Shown: positions 45,060-58,327 of the stretch, piece after piece
How positions within the stretch are numbered: position 1 is the stretch's first letter
Layout of the letters: every line of letters starts with the position of its first letter
Source: Siphlonurus alternatus
Taxonomy: Eukaryota; Arthropoda; Insecta; Ephemeroptera; Siphlonuridae
Reading direction: 5' to 3'
DNA length: 64,000 nt
Assembly: GCA_949825025.1 (NCBI GenBank)
Contig: OX463785.1
Coordinates: 17,671,971-17,735,970, forward strand
The notes under the pieces: model-generated
The model's database searches: none
Told to the model about the DNA's origin: nothing
Seen by the model: the letters and a program-made list of their open reading frames with translations, nothing else
Program-made: the position numbers and the translations under genes

Positions 45060-45310
45060 TGAATTGTTACAATTCGGTTCACCATTAAGCTTTATGCCAT
45101 GGTCTCAATAAAATCATCTCAGCAATTGCCTGGTTGTGAATGAGGCAACCTTGGAAACCTTATTCTGGATGGTCGGTAATTGATAGCATCAATCACCTCC
45201 CGGATACATCAATAAGTCTTTAGCAACTGGTTTATAAAAAAATATCCGACAGAACCTGGGATCGAACTCACGTCCATTTGACAAAGAACTACGCCAAGTG
45301 CCTCTGGTTA
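45060..45310 (-). mobile_element. Possible tRNA-derived SINE (minus strand)
   Basis: Read on the minus strand, TGGCGTAGTTC resembles a Pol III A box. About 33 bases later GAGTTCGATCCCAGG closely resembles a B box, with CCAGAGGCACT upstream as in tRNA heads. The downstream body contains GGTTTCCAAGGTTGCCTCAT. No second copy was seen in the window, so the boundaries are uncertain. Confidence 0.4.
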
Positions 45311-47499
45311 TGTAATATTTGTAGTAAATAAAAAAAAATAAATAAACTTTTTTTCAACAGAAATTCCAACATATAATTTTTTGTATTCATTAACTCCCTG
45401 TCTAATGAGTATCATATTTCTTCTTAAACAAAAAAACATGAATAGAATTACGCATCATCACAAAACCAACATATTATGAATGAATGGTCCATACAAAATT
45501 AATTTTCATAAACGGCAGATGACAAAGATCTTGCTATATTTTCTTATTGAGGCTGGACCGACAACCAAGTTAGTTTTAGAGTCTCGCAACATTTACAACA
45601 AACTGGGGCATATCTTATTTGTGTACAGAGCATATAGTGCAGGTCAAAGGGAGTTTTTGTAACGTCATCATAAATATTCGCTATATAATATAACATTACA
45701 ACAACCTTTTTTGGGGGAAATTTTATTAAATTTTGAGGATTTTTTTTCCAATGATTTTATTGTGAATCTTGGGAGTGTTAATTTATTATTATTATATATT
45801 AATTACTTTTTTTTAAGTTTCAAACTTTACGTATAGTATATAGGGTCAATTTATCGGAGGTAGGGAAGTGGTAAATTATTGAGCGCTATAGCTCTCTGAC
45901 ACACATGTAGATACTAATAAAACGTAATTTGTATCAACATTATTTAAAATAAATATATTATTTATAATTTACCACAAAAATGTACTGCATAATCTATCTT
46001 TAATACAAAGAAACTGATTTGAAAATTACAATGTAAAATATATACATTTAATGTTATCGTACTATTTTAATTAAATAATGACACTAAAAAAAATAAGATT
46101 CAACAGTTTATTATACTTTTACACATATAAAATCCATCATATATACTAAAAATATCTTACCCTATATACAGTAAAAAAAAAAGTATAAAAATCTTTATAT
46201 AAAATATATACGTAACACATCTAAAAACGAAAATATATTCCCTAGTGTATTTACGTTCTATATAATATTCCCTTAAGTATTTTTTTTCCTTAACATGTTG
46301 GTAGCAATGCTTCTGAACCTTCCAAGTCAGTATAGCCAACAAAACAGAGGGATTAAAGCGAAATGAGGCTTGGGACCAAACTAAATCCCTCAGGCAGTTC
46401 TTTTTTTTTTTTTTTCTTTCTCCCCAAGTTATATAGTCCGACGAATTGTAGGTCTGGTTTGCCGGGAGTAGAGCTTTCGTCTTCCGCGACTTTACTTTTC
46501 TCTCTCGCTGTATGCACCGCCAGACTTAATCTAAATGAGATTTTTATATATAGACCTACAGCATGCAGCAGCAACCTTATAGAAACACATCATATTACTC
46601 TTCCTTTTTTTTTTATATTATGCCAAAATAATCTCTTTTTTTTTATACTTTATTTAAAATATATATAATAAAGGATTTTTCTTTATAATATATATTTTAA
46701 TTTAAAATTTTCAATCATAATATTTTATATATTGTCAGGAAATCTTATTTTTATAATAAGGTGTCGATTAAACAGTTCTTTAATTAAAATAAATTACTTA
46801 AAATTGCAAAATAGCACACCTGTCTTTTGATTATTATATGTTATATATATTAGTATTTCATCTATATTTCAAATTAATTAAGGAACAACATTAAAAAATA
46901 ATATTTTTATACAAAAGATGGAATAACAAATTCATCAAATTCTTTTCATCAAATAATCGAATATTTTTCAGTTTAATTTTTCTATTATTTTAAAAAAATA
47001 TGAAAGAAGCTTTCAACTTTTGATGAAAGAGGTTTATCAAAATCTTAGTAAAATATAAATAGAAAAATGACAGCTGCTTTAAAATTAATTCGACATATTT
47101 ATATACATTACACTAAGATATATGGTAAGCAATTGTTTTTAATATTGATACAAATTCTTTATTTCTGTATTATAAAAACGTATTTGAATTTGGGCAATTC
47201 CACAAGCCTGTATTACACGATACAATTTTTCCTTACAAGAAAATCTCATTCCTAAACAAACACATTTATGAAGTTGCCTTGATGTAAGGAAAAATTGTAA
47301 GCAATATTTAGAAAAATTATGTAATATCGACTTTAGTTACTATGAACATGTAAACTTTTTCATGGAGGTTAAAACTTTTAAAAGTTTCATGTAAAAGCTA
47401 AAAACTGGCTACTTTTGGTAGCAATTAAACATAAGTTAAACTGACACCATGTGCGAACACCTGACAAGCTTCTGTACTGCAGACAGTTGCAATTTTTTT
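45311..47499. other. AT-rich intergenic DNA
   Basis: No gene was recognised. A T run sits at 46401-46415. A somewhat GC-richer patch at 46430-46530 shows no frame of note. Confidence 0.5.
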
Positions 47500-47660
47500 A
47501 TTTAATACTCACCACCGCAAACTTCCCCCTTGCAGCAGCAGCCGGGGTCTAGTCCCTGAGGATTGAAAACTCCCCTGGGATCGACCCCTGCCAGACCCCG
47601 GCTCGATTTAACAAGGGGCGCGACCCCCAAGGCCTCCTTGTGTCCAGACCATTCATTCTT
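47500..47660. other. GC-rich inverted repeat
   Basis: CCCCCTTG...GCCGGGGTCT and AGACCCCGGCT...CAAGGGG form imperfect arms around GGATTGAAAACTCCCCTGGG. It could be a small MITE or a structured element; no second copy was found. Confidence 0.45.
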
Positions 47661-49060
47661 TATGATTAAACAGCGACTAGTTTAGTAGAAAGTTTGTAAC
47701 ATTGTATCTTTAATTCGTATTAATTTTAATATTATATTTACTTTTTTTTTCTGATACGTATATTAAAATTAATTAAACCTTTTAAGCTTTTTTATTTAAT
47801 TAATTGACATCAATAGTAAACAAAAAACTATAATAATTGTTTTTACGTATTAGTTTCATGTATTACTTTATTATGATAAAAAAATAACTATAAACATTCA
47901 TTGTAAAAAATATAATCATTAACAAAATTATGTTAGGAAAAAATGCTTATTTTATCTGTATAATAGTAATATAAATAAATGCTCTGTTAAACTGTAGTAA
48001 AATCGAATAAATCCTGGGGTTTCTACTAGCTGGTGAAAAATTAATGTGAAATATTAAATAGGAGGCACAATAACGAAGTGGAAAATAACTAGAAATTGAA
48101 ATGTTTATAAAATGTAGTTAAGTGCAAAATATCGCTACAAACTCTGAACGTCATAAAAATATTCAACCCAGTTTTGGAATATGGTTGGTCCACGAATTTT
48201 TAACACGAAAAGCAGAGAAGTTTGTCACTTTGACCACAGTAATAACTAGTATAAGTCTACAATTCTTGCAATAACACGTGAAATATTTGCGTAAAATGTA
48301 AATTTGTTCTTGACAATGCAAATATATAAACCATAAAATATAAGTTATAAAAAAATTAAATCAAAATAAAGAAACATTCGTTTAAAAAAATTAGCTTTAT
48401 ATGACTAATAATTAATGTAAAATTACATGTTATATAATAATATCCCATGATAAAATGCATTGATCAGAAAGTTATATATGATGTAATGGATGGAAAACGA
48501 GTCATTTAACGTTAATACGATCAGCAGTTGCAATGAAGGAGGGGGAGAGAAAGGGGGTGGGGGTTGTATTGTTGTCAATTTTAAGGTTTAACTCCCTCTG
48601 GTGCGGAGGGTGGCTGCATCGAACATACACGCGCCATCACAACAATGGGATTGTGGTTTGCTAAAGGAGAGGGGAGAACAGGTTGCTTGCTTCATTTAGC
48701 TCTTACTCATCAAGTGCATGATGGGAAATTACTAGTTTGTACTTGACAAGAAATCTATTTTTTAAACACTTCTTATTTTGTTTTCTTTATGCACATTAAA
48801 AAATAGAAGACTAAAATGTGTTGGATCTTTAAAATAGTGATGCGAATTCTTTTAAAAATATTTGAATTGTTTACTAATTCATGACGACAACTATAAACTT
48901 AAACCAAAAGTAAAAGAAACTAAGAAAAATGTTACATACAATCACAAGTTAATAAATGAAAAATATTATACAATTATCCCCTCAGAAATCTTCCTTTTGC
49001 GGTCTTGTTAATCAACATTCACAGTAAACATAATATTACATAACATTACATGGATATGCA
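47661..49060. other. AT-rich DNA with a G-rich patch
   Basis: AT-rich apart from 48535-48680, where a G-rich run (GGAGGGGGAGAGAAAGGGGG) and GTGCGGAGGGTGGCTGC occur. No frame was recognised. Confidence 0.45.
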
Positions 49061-49069
49061 TTATCACCA

Positions 49070-49120
49070 TGGTGATTAACAAGGCTGCAAATGGGAAATT
49101 TTGCAAGGCAGAGAGTTTAC
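49070..49120. repeat. Third copy of the 31.6-kb repeat
   Basis: GGTGATTAACAAGGCTGCAA then ATGGGAAATTTTGCAAGGCA matches the two segments in 31580-31850. Confidence 0.6.
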
Positions 49121-49270
49121 TTTGAATTTATAGTTGCTCTGAATAGTTTGTTCAAATCATCAAGTCATTGAGAACATTAAAAAAAAAACGTAATTTTTAA
49201 AAATCTTGACAAATATATATATATATATAAAATACAACGATTATTCATGCGATACACAATTTAATTTAGG

Positions 49271-49380
49271 CAGGTCGCACACAGTCGCCTTTTTATGTGA
49301 GCGTACGTTTCTCATTTAGAACAAGTTCTAAATTATCATACGAAGACATACGATACGAAGCTGTGTGCGATGCTTCACCT
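49271..49380. mobile_element. 110-bp inverted-repeat element
   Basis: CAGGTCGCACACAG at the left end and CTGTGTGCGATGCTTCACCTG at the right are imperfect inverses; TAGAACAAGTTCTA forms the centre. Probably a small MITE. Confidence 0.55.
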
Positions 49381-49489
49381 GATCGCATAGGTTCTTACAT
49401 TTTAAATCATATACTGTGAAATCATTTGATCCTCTGTGAGATAGACCTTATGCATGAAGAAATATCATTTTAAGATTATTTTGAAGAGA

Positions 49490-49640
49490 CTACCCCTGAG
49501 ACTTATGCAACTTTTTATGCTTATTTGCTGCGCGGGTTGCCTACCGTTTACATCGCCAGGGGCAAACTCTCCCCCTGATGTCGCGTGACGTCATTTCTAA
49601 AGCCGCAGGGCACGCTGTCTCTTCAATCTTGTAAGGTAAA
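49490..49640. other. GC-richer block
   Basis: Contains TTGCTGCGCGGGTTGCCTAC and GTCGCGTGACGTCA (CRE-like at about 49585). No frame or family was recognised; possibly regulatory. Confidence 0.3.
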
Positions 49641-50809
49641 TATTTTGGATCAAAAAGTTTTAAATTTCCTTCAACCCTCGCTGCTTTTTTTTAACCATGT
49701 TTTTATGACAGCTAATTTTTACTTGAAACATACTAAATAAAATCTTATCATGATGATAATTTATATTTTAATAAGATATATTTTTTAATTAATATATCTT
49801 TTGATCTTAATTCAAAGTATGGTTACAAGTTTCCGCTGCTTTGATATTTAAATCCATCGTACATATTATAACTGTATGATGGCTGTATAATAACTGTATA
49901 AAAGGAAGCACTATCGGAGCAGATAAAATTTTCGTTAAAAATATCTAATTCAAATATGACAAAGTAATTTTAAATAATTTTGATTGTTATTTTTATTATT
50001 TATTTCAGCCAATTATTAATTTTTTTGTCGGTAATAATTATTTATAAATATTATATAAAACGGTTTTTAAAATACAGTATTCACAAATACACTTAAATTA
50101 TGAACAAATATTTTCACAACCTATCGAATATGGTGAGATGATCCACTATGAAAATTTAAAAATATAGTATGCTAACACCAACATTGATTATGAAAAGGAA
50201 CTTAAACATAATGTTTAATAAAGGTATAAAAATTATGTACAAATCTGCCCAGCAAATTACATTTAAAGATCCTGTATCTTGAACTATTATAAAACATAGT
50301 GGACCTTTACATAGAAATTTTTATGTAAGAAGGTTATTTAACGCCATAAAACATTTTGTGACTTCATCAATTATCTCGAGAATGATGACATCTTTCATAC
50401 AAAGGAAGAGTATTATTGACCAGCAGATAAATATTCCTGATTAGAGCCAGATGTAAATTCAGTTCAATAAAAATAGAATTTCAACCATAAGAGGCTACTG
50501 AGTAATGATGTTTCATTATAGTTCTACAATACTATTGATACTACTACAGTCCTTATAGAGATGTTTATATTTGTAGTTTGAAGCTTCTAGTCTCAAGCGG
50601 ACCTTCTTTTATTTCAAATAAGGTTTGTATTTTACTGATAAACAAGTTAATAACAAACCTTCTTGAAAATGGCAGAACCGTTTTGAATTTGAAGACTTAG
50701 AACTTTAATTTGTTAAAAATTGCATTTAAGCAATTTATATAAAGTTATAAAAATGCAGATTAAGCAGCATTGTGAATTCTTATAATCACGATATTATGGA
50801 ATATGTAGT
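49641..50809. other. AT-rich intergenic DNA
   Basis: Nothing was recognised. Confidence 0.5.
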
Positions 50810-50994
50810 AATGTAATATCGACCTCAAAAACTATTTATTACAGAAATGAATGGAGTGTGCAAAATTATGCTGCCATGATTTTAAAAATAGTTCCCGGGC
50901 TCTAAAAAATCTTGAAAAATCAGAATGCGCTTTTCATTCTTTGCACCCTCTATCCATTTCTGCAGTAAAAAATTTGAGGTCGGTTACTTTATTC
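50810..50994. mobile_element. Internally deleted GACGTCAC-core MITE
   Basis: Left end TAATATCGACCTCAAAAAC then TTACAGAAATGAATGGAGTG; right end ACCCTCTATCCATTTCTGCA then TTTGAGGTCGGTTAC. The core and much of both arms are missing, leaving about 185 bp. Confidence 0.75.
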
Positions 50995-51210
50995 CCGATA
51001 ACGTCACTGATGCTGAGAATCTTGTATTTAATTCCCAGTAATGTGACGTCACTTATGCTGGGAAAGTGTTGAAGCGAACACACACGCTCGGTCACCTTGG
51101 GCAAAATTGTGTGTTCGACACGCGTGTTCAAATTTCCCGCTACAAAAGAGGGGGGGAAAATAAGAGAAGAAAATATCCCGCGGCGAGGATCAGTCACTGT
51201 TTTCAAATCA
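50995..51210. other. GC-richer block with CRE-like sites
   Basis: Contains GTGACGTCACTTATGCTGGG at about 51041 and an earlier near-repeat AACGTCACTGATGCTGAGAA. Also GTTCGACACGCGTGTTC. No gene was recognised. Confidence 0.3.
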
Positions 51211-53069
51211 TCACAATAACTAACTCCATCAATGGTAAATTTCTTTAGGGCATATTAGTAATGTATAACAAAAATCTGCTATTTTTTTATAATAATATCA
51301 AAGGTATAAGTTCAATAATATTTACTTTTTGTATAAAAGTTTAAAAAATATGGAACATCAATTATTTAATACAATAATTGCTTGTTCAATTTATAATATG
51401 AATCAGTTATTACAGTTAAATTCAATCATTTGGTAAATGTGATATGATGAGTTGAAAATTTTCCTTTCTGTTCCTTAATTTTAATTATGTTTTATATATT
51501 GGTTTATTATTATTTATAACAACAATTACAGTTACCACATAATTTTCTACGTGGCAAATTATTGTTATGAAATAATAATACAATATCATGGGCTTAATTA
51601 TTAATAAAGCATCTTCTATAGATAAAACAATTTTCCCTCTTTTCCTGATGCACATATGAGTTAAATATAAAGTGGATTTTTCAGTCATATTAATCATTCT
51701 ATTCTTTCAGTATAGTTGTAGTTTTTATAGGTTGACGAGAGAGAAAGTATATTAAGCCTAACGTCCTTCTGTGATGGTTTTCCTCTTCTGTGAGAGGGTT
51801 AAAAGAACAGAACGGTGCGCTCGCGTTAATTAATCTTTCCCAGCGTCTCTTGGACTCAACATGCGAGAACAGAAAACTTTGGAAGGGTCACTTCTTGTTT
51901 ATGTAGGTCTTTACCGAGATCAAAACATAAGTGGAAACCTTACGTTCTTTGTGCACTCAAAATCTACTTCAATGTTTGAAAAAAGAAGATTGAGAAGCAA
52001 TTATAAATGAAAAAAATGTAAGGAAAATGTAATTTATTACAATCCAAGTACATATGAAAACGATCGTTAGATATTTTTCTTATGCGATATTCAATATATT
52101 AGTATTCGATTGTTAATATTTTTATAAAAAAAAATTATAAAATAATTTAAATGAACGATCAATTAAATTATTAAATAATAGAACAAATCACTGAGATTCA
52201 TAAACGTAAACGTTTGTTCCTCTAGAGCTGAGAAAAATAGCCATGAAAATAAAACTGTTGATATATTTTAACCATTTATATATTATAAACTTGTCTGTGG
52301 ACACCACGAACTTTATTCCTGCTTTGTTTTTAGGCGTTTCCACGCGGTCTATGGAAGCGTGTGAACCTTTTTGATAATGATAAGCTGAGTGTTCTTCTTA
52401 CCTCCCCCCAAATTTAAGTCTTTATTTGCAGCTCAAGCAAATCAGGCAAGATTGAATGTGGCCATGCTTTTTATTTGCCCTTAAAATTATTCATTACAAA
52501 TTTGAGGCATTTACGGAAAGGAAAAAATTTAACGTTGCAGTTAACGTATATTTATGCGAAAGTTAGAAAATTTAATATCTAAATAATAAAATCCTACTTT
52601 ATTTCAGAAGGAACCTTTAAATAATTTGTAATATAAAACCATTTGTATTTTGTAGTACACATATTGAAAGTTTTGACATGTTTAATTTATATTATAATAA
52701 AATAAATATTGAAATTAAAATGAGTAATAAGAATACAAATTAACGTTATCAAAATTAATAAAATTTTTAAACTAATTTTTTTTTATTTACAATTTTTAAA
52801 TGTGTTAACAATAATAGGGAGTTTCCTATTTATTTTTAAAGAATATTTTGGTATTACATTACATGACATTACACGCATTGCTTACATTCCCGAATTCAAT
52901 TACAACTACTTATATATAATATATGACATTACTTAAGAAACAGTTTTTTTCAAATTTTATCATTTAACGTGAACAATTTTCTACGAGTCTTATTTAAGTT
53001 CGTTGCGACATGACCTGGTTTTACCTCCAAGCTGCACCGAGCTCACAACAAAGATCACTGCAGTGCAAT
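51211..53069. other. AT-rich intergenic DNA
   Basis: Mostly AT-rich. Two mildly GC-richer stretches, 51750-51880 and 52300-52400, show no frame or repeat that I recognise. Confidence 0.45.
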
Positions 53070-53110
53070 GTGCAGAGGAACACAAAGAACTCGACCCAAT
53101 TCCTCTGCAC
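53070..53110. other. Perfect 11-bp stem hairpin
   Basis: GTGCAGAGGAA and TTCCTCTGCAC are exact inverses separated by 19 bases. The stem is too short for a typical animal miRNA precursor. Confidence 0.4.
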
Positions 53111-53783
53111 TTATGTTAGATACGTCAGAATGTGGCGCAAGAGTTCTAAAGTAATGATGGCTTTTAACATGAGATTTTGTGATAAATAATTTGATGAATC
53201 TGATGATAATTAAAATTGTAACATTTTCTACAGGATATTGTTATATAATATTTCATTCTGAGTCAAATGGCATTGAACCAATGAATGGTATATTACATAC
53301 TAGCTATTTTAAATCCCAAGAATTATTCTTATATATGTATTATTACTATTTTTATAAACACCTATATTAATATCAAATTTAATTAAAATTAGTTATTTTA
53401 TTTTACTAAATATAAAACATTAATTTTATTCTTTTTGTTATAATTTCGTAAAATATTAAAAAAATAGTGTTATTTTAATTTTGGCGTAATTTTTATTTTA
53501 CTTTACATTTAACATTGAATTAAAATTACTTGAATTAGAAAATTATCTCAACTATGAAATTCAATAACGTAGTCTCCCGTGCTATATTATATCAATGTCA
53601 GTGGTGCACATATCGTTAACTCGCTTTTTGAAGAAGATATTAAATTTGTAAAATATGTATTTCATTAATTTACACCTTCATTAATGAACTAAACAATACA
53701 GAGAGGGCACAGTGCAAGTATTATATGTAAAGGAGACCCATAATATATATAATATTAAACCCTATTATAACTAGGGTTTTTAT

Positions 53784-53872
53784 TTACTACTATCGGAACC
53801 AAAAAGGTTTGCCCCTATCCTTATGGAACTTGTATGCCATTCAGGGGCACACCTTTTTGGTTCTGATAGTAA
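53784..53872. mobile_element. Short inverted repeat beside the 5S-derived SINE
   Basis: ACTATCGGAACCAAAAAGGT and ACCTTTTTGGTTCTGATAGT are near-perfect inverses, each followed inward by GCCCC/GGGGC. It abuts the 3' side of the SINE on the minus strand and may be part of it or a nested insertion. Confidence 0.5.
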
Positions 53873-54240
53873 TTACTCACTAAGTTTGAAACCCCCAAAA
53901 CTTCCGAAAGACTAAACTTGAGTAAAACGCGGGCTCTTCCGGAACGGGGGCAGCCATGGCTTTGCAATCCATCCCGGTATTTGCCTGTGACTGAGGGAAA
54001 CGTGGAAACCTCCCCGGTCCGTGGGGGACCGAAAGTACAATGGTTCAAAGCCAGGGGAGCCACAAGGTAGAAAAGTGCAATGATTTTTCCCCTGCATAGA
54101 TAGAAAACGTGATTTTTGTTGCAAATGGTTACCCAACCAAGTACTAAACATGCTCGGCGTTACTTGACTTCAGTGATCTGACGAAATCCAGTCAAGCACA
54201 CTGCGTCACATTAAAATATTTAACCTGAATACCGCGCTGT
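53873..54240 (-). mobile_element. 5S rRNA-derived SINE (minus strand)
   Basis: Read on the minus strand, 54186-54125 resembles 5S rRNA: TCGTCAGATCACTGAAGTCA then GTTTAGTACTTGGTTGGGTA plus ACC, the 5S Box A/IE/Box C internal promoter region. A non-5S body follows (GGTTTCCACGTTTCCCTCAG, GGCAAATACCGGGATGGATT). A 5S head with an unrelated body is the pattern of SINE3-type elements. Both ends of the element are uncertain. Confidence 0.65.
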
Positions 54241-54993
54241 TCATTGGACCATCATGAATCGTACCTCAAGAAGTCCACTTTTTTATTACCAGTGTTTTCA
54301 AATCATCATTACATTGCTTATTAAACTTTTCAAATAACTTTTTTGCAAATGCCTACAACTCTTCAAAGACTACAATAAAAAAAAAAATCTTTACAAAAAT
54401 TCTACTTGACCTTTTACTCTTATTGTTTTTTTCTATAATAGAGAATTCTACTTCAAAACTTTTTTTTTTTCCTCTTTTTCTTCAACCTCTGACCCAATTT
54501 AGTTCTATAGTATATACCATTTGTCCCTATAGGGCTAGCTTACAATGTGCAAGAAAAAAAAAATCTTATGACATGATGGTGTGGGATTCTCTCTGTTCAC
54601 TTGAGAGAGCCTGAGGAAAAAAGATTGCGCTTGGAATGAAGCGATCTAAATGCATGAAATGTCGTCCCCATGATGCTGGCTATATTGCTGGAAAATATCC
54701 TCCTTTTGCAACCCTCTTCTATGTGTTAGACTAGTGACCATGAGACATCCATAGTCATATACACGTAACACCATTCGAGGTATAAATCGTTTACCATGCA
54801 AATTTTTATGTTATATGGTCTATTTTTTTTTTAAAAAAAGTTTAAGTGCATAAAATTTTATTCGATGATAATTTATTACTTGCATTTTTTCCAATTTATT
54901 TTTAAAATAAATCAGTTTTAATAAATTCAAAATATTGTGTTCGTATAGAGGTATTTATTTGTATATGTCTAGTATTACGTAAAAATTTACAAT
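54241..54993. other. AT-rich intergenic DNA
   Basis: Nothing was recognised. Confidence 0.5.
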
Positions 54994-55298
54994 TGACAAC
55001 ATACATGAAAAAATTTTATTGCAGAAATGAATAAGAGGGTACCAAATTACGCTACTCGGAATATTTTCAGATTTTTTTTAGACCCGGAACTATTTTTAAA
55101 TAATTACTCAAAGTCCTGTGATTTTAGTATTTTCAGTTGGCACCCCTGAATCCTTAATAAAAAGGATAGAGACTGGACGCACTTCAATAATTATTTAAAA
55201 ATAGTTCTGGGTCTCAAAATAATCTGAAAAAATTCAGAGTAACATAATTTGGTACCTTCTATTCATTTCTGCAATAATTTTTTTTCATATATGTTGTC
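54994..55298. mobile_element. Core-related MITE with GACAACATA tips
   Basis: GACAACATACATGAAAAAAT and the inverse CATATATGTTGTC enclose TTATTGCAGAAATGAATAAG and its partner. The centre differs (CCTTAATAAAAAGGATAGAG) and lacks GACGTCAC. Tip type matches the intron 20 copy. Confidence 0.8.
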
Positions 55299-56213
55299 CA
55301 TAGGGAGTACGTGTTATTTGATATCATAGATACAATACAATCTATGTAGCTGCGGGGTAAAGACAAAAGTTACAAAGTAGCATGGTATGCTTAAAATGTT
55401 TTTGCAAATCATTTCTTTTATATTCTGTTTTATTTAATTATTTACAAAATAAAATAATGAATTATATTAGAATAACAATTAATATTATAACAATTTAAAA
55501 TTTTGATCAATATATTTTTATTTATTTTTAATTTTTAAAATATTATTAAAAATAAAATTTTTAAATTTTATTATCATTTTTTTCACTGACAACATTTGAT
55601 AAAGATGAATCATTGTTTACTAAAGGTATACAATTGAGGATTTGTTAAGGGGTTACATTTAAACCTATATACAGAAGCGCCAACTATAGTATAGCTTGTT
55701 CCTATGGGAGAATAGACAAAGAAGACCTTTTGCTTACTGGCGACATGTGCATATTCCCCTTTTATATATATGTGGGAGTAGAGAAATCCCTGTGGAGGGC
55801 TCTGGTTAAGTCCATAGGGAGATATGTAGCAAGAGGGCATCGGAGCATAAAATCTGAACCTCATCTCTGTCTCTATATATATTGAACCTAAGCAATTCTT
55901 CTATTAATTCCATAGAGAATTCAACACGCTACAATTACTCAATGTTAAACTTAGCTTGATGCTGTAGTGGTAGTAATCTATAGGGAACGATCTTCATATA
56001 TTGTAAGACCCTTCATCACACAGAACTATTATACTGATCGGTTTTTGTTCAAAACTTTATATAATATAACGTATGCAGCATATTATATCTCTAAGGAGTT
56101 TCAAGATTATTAAAGCTATATAGATTAAGAATTTAAGCCTAGATGTAGGATTATAATATTTTAGATGTTAAAAAAAAAACTTGTTTGTTTTGATTAGGAG
56201 TCAGTCGTGTCAC
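55299..56213. other. AT-rich DNA with a mixed-composition patch
   Basis: 55640-55870 is less AT-rich and holds an 84-codon minus-strand frame with no recognisable similarity. Nothing can be assigned. Confidence 0.4.
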
Positions 56214-56530
56214 AATGGAGTATTGACCTCAATTTTTTTTATTGCAGAAATGGATACAGAGTGCAAAGTTATGCTACCCTAATTTTTTCAGATTTTTTAG
56301 AGCCCGGGAACTATTTTTAAAAAATTATTGAATTTTTTTTGTGACGTCACGAGACGCCACTCCTTAAGAAAAAGATAGGACTTGACGCCGCGTGACGTCA
56401 CAAATAGGACTTTCAATAATTTTTTAAAAATACTTCCCGGGCTCTAAAAGATCTAAAAACAATCAGGGTAGCATAACTTTTCACCCTCTATCCATTTCTG
56501 CAATAAAAAAATTGAGGACAAAACTCCATT
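56214..56530. mobile_element. GACGTCAC-core MITE, well preserved (317 bp)
   Basis: Tips AATGGAGTATTGACCTCAAT and inverse GGACAAAACTCCATT; arms with TTATTGCAGAAATGGATACA, AGAGCCCGGGAACTA; core GTGACGTCACGAGACGCCAC opposite GACGCCGCGTGACGTCAC. Confidence 0.9.
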
Positions 56531-57229
56531 ACGTAAATATATTATATTAATAATTATTAATTATGATGATCATTCATTACTTCATGTTTTGACACTAGCG
56601 GTTCGACCCTGTTATTTACTCGTGAATTTAAGAAGATAGAAACAATTGTACGAATTTATTTTTTATATGTACGTAAATTATTTTAAAATCAGTACAAATT
56701 TTGGTGTCTCAAGTAATATTCAAAATTCAAAAATAAAAGTTAAATTAATGTTTTAAAAATTTGAAACTTTTTCAAATATTTCAATTTGTAATTTAGATAT
56801 TGATTATATTTAACAAATTTAAAATTAAATTATATACTAACATGTTTTACAAACCCGAAAAACTCAAGTGTAGTTTTAAAAAAAGTTTAATACATTCTGT
56901 TCACATTTTTATTTATTATTCCTTGACTCCATTTACCTTAATTATTAACCTAATAATATTAATAATGACAACCGTCACAAAATTCCTAGACAAATCTCCC
57001 TGTAGAGTAATTGTGGCTAACAAAAGCACGACTCGTAACATTATACGAGATTTATTTATATATTTTAAAATATAAAAGTTAAGAAAAGTTTTTTTAAATT
57101 TGTTTTTTTTTTCTATTTATTTTTGTTCAAAGTTAATATTATATGTATATTTTTATATATATTAAGAGTCTCTCTTGAGTTGTTTTTTTCCGTAGTTTGA
57201 GTGAAATGCCTAAGGGTGTTGGATCCTGT
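56531..57229. other. AT-rich intergenic DNA
   Basis: Nothing was recognised. Confidence 0.5.
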
Positions 57230-57264
57230 CTCAATTTTTCTGTTGGAGTTTTGCGGCTTGCGAG

Positions 57265-57356
57265 TGCGAGAGAGAGAAAAAGAGAGAAGGCGAAGAAGTG
57301 AGTGGAGTGGATGGTGTGGTGGAAAATAAGCAATTTATATGCATGGATCTCGCACG

Positions 57357-57387
<31 letters not shown>

Positions 57388-57390
57388 CCC

Positions 57391-57422
<32 letters not shown>
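57265..57422. repeat. (GA)n/(CT)n microsatellite region
   Basis: A short GAGAGAGA-rich patch at 57265-57290 and an interrupted CT repeat at 57359-57422. Arg-Glu and Ser-Leu frames here are artefacts. Confidence 0.85.
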
Positions 57423-58327
57423 TACACATCGCTGCAGGGACGACGAACGAACGCTCTCTTTCATTGTTGGCGAAGATAAGCCGTTCGTACACCCGCGTTT
57501 TCTATACCACGTCATATAGTTATAAAGGTTAACCAGATATCTTAAATAAAAAACAAAATAAATAAGTAAAAAATAATTCAGTAATAATATTGGTTATATT
57601 TACAAAAACACAACCCCTGGAAACCATAATAGATTTTATAATTACGTTTTTTTACATACAATTGACATGGCACGATGGATCTCTTTAAAATTTTAAAAAT
57701 TTATTGATGAAAAATAAAAATGTACACCACAAATAATAATAAGCGTACGCCTTGGGAAAAAAAAAAATCGCCCCTTGGATTTATGCATTTTGCTTAGCAT
57801 TCAAATGAAGAGGGTTGCATATGTTACAGGGGCAAGTGAGGTTCTTTACTCTTTGAGGTTAATTTTAAAGGCTGGAGAAGTTTCCAAATGTTAAATTGTG
57901 AATGCATTATAATTGTTTGACTTAATTATGAAAGAAATGCGTTCATATATGTTTTTGCTATAAATTTATAGAGCTTTTATACAAATCTATTGAATACGAA
58001 TGATGCAAACAACTATTGAAAGAGAGCAAATTTAATGCAAATTAAATACATCAAAATAATGGGAAATTCAAATATTTAAAACATTTAAAGCCAGATTAAG
58101 TAAATTGAATAATTTTATATATATGAAGAAGTAATTTTTAATTGCTCGTGCGCTTATGATTTTATTTAAAATCTTCCACAGTTTCCTTAGCAAATACTAC
58201 AATGAAGTATTATTTAAAAAAAAATCAGATCCAATTTTGTAAAGATGGGGTCATATAAGGTTAATGTTAATATAGTTTTTTTTATTGAGGAGAAGCCTAT
58301 ATATTCCCATGTTAAATCCAAAATTTC
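57423..58327. other. AT-rich intergenic DNA
   Basis: Nothing was recognised. Confidence 0.5.

Noticed and set aside
53070..53110. miRNA precursor
   Set aside because: The stem is only 11 bp, too short for Drosha/Dicer processing without further pairing, which was not seen.
57139..57532. Frames rich in Arg-Glu or Ser-Leu
   Set aside because: Same cause: an interrupted (CT)n repeat.
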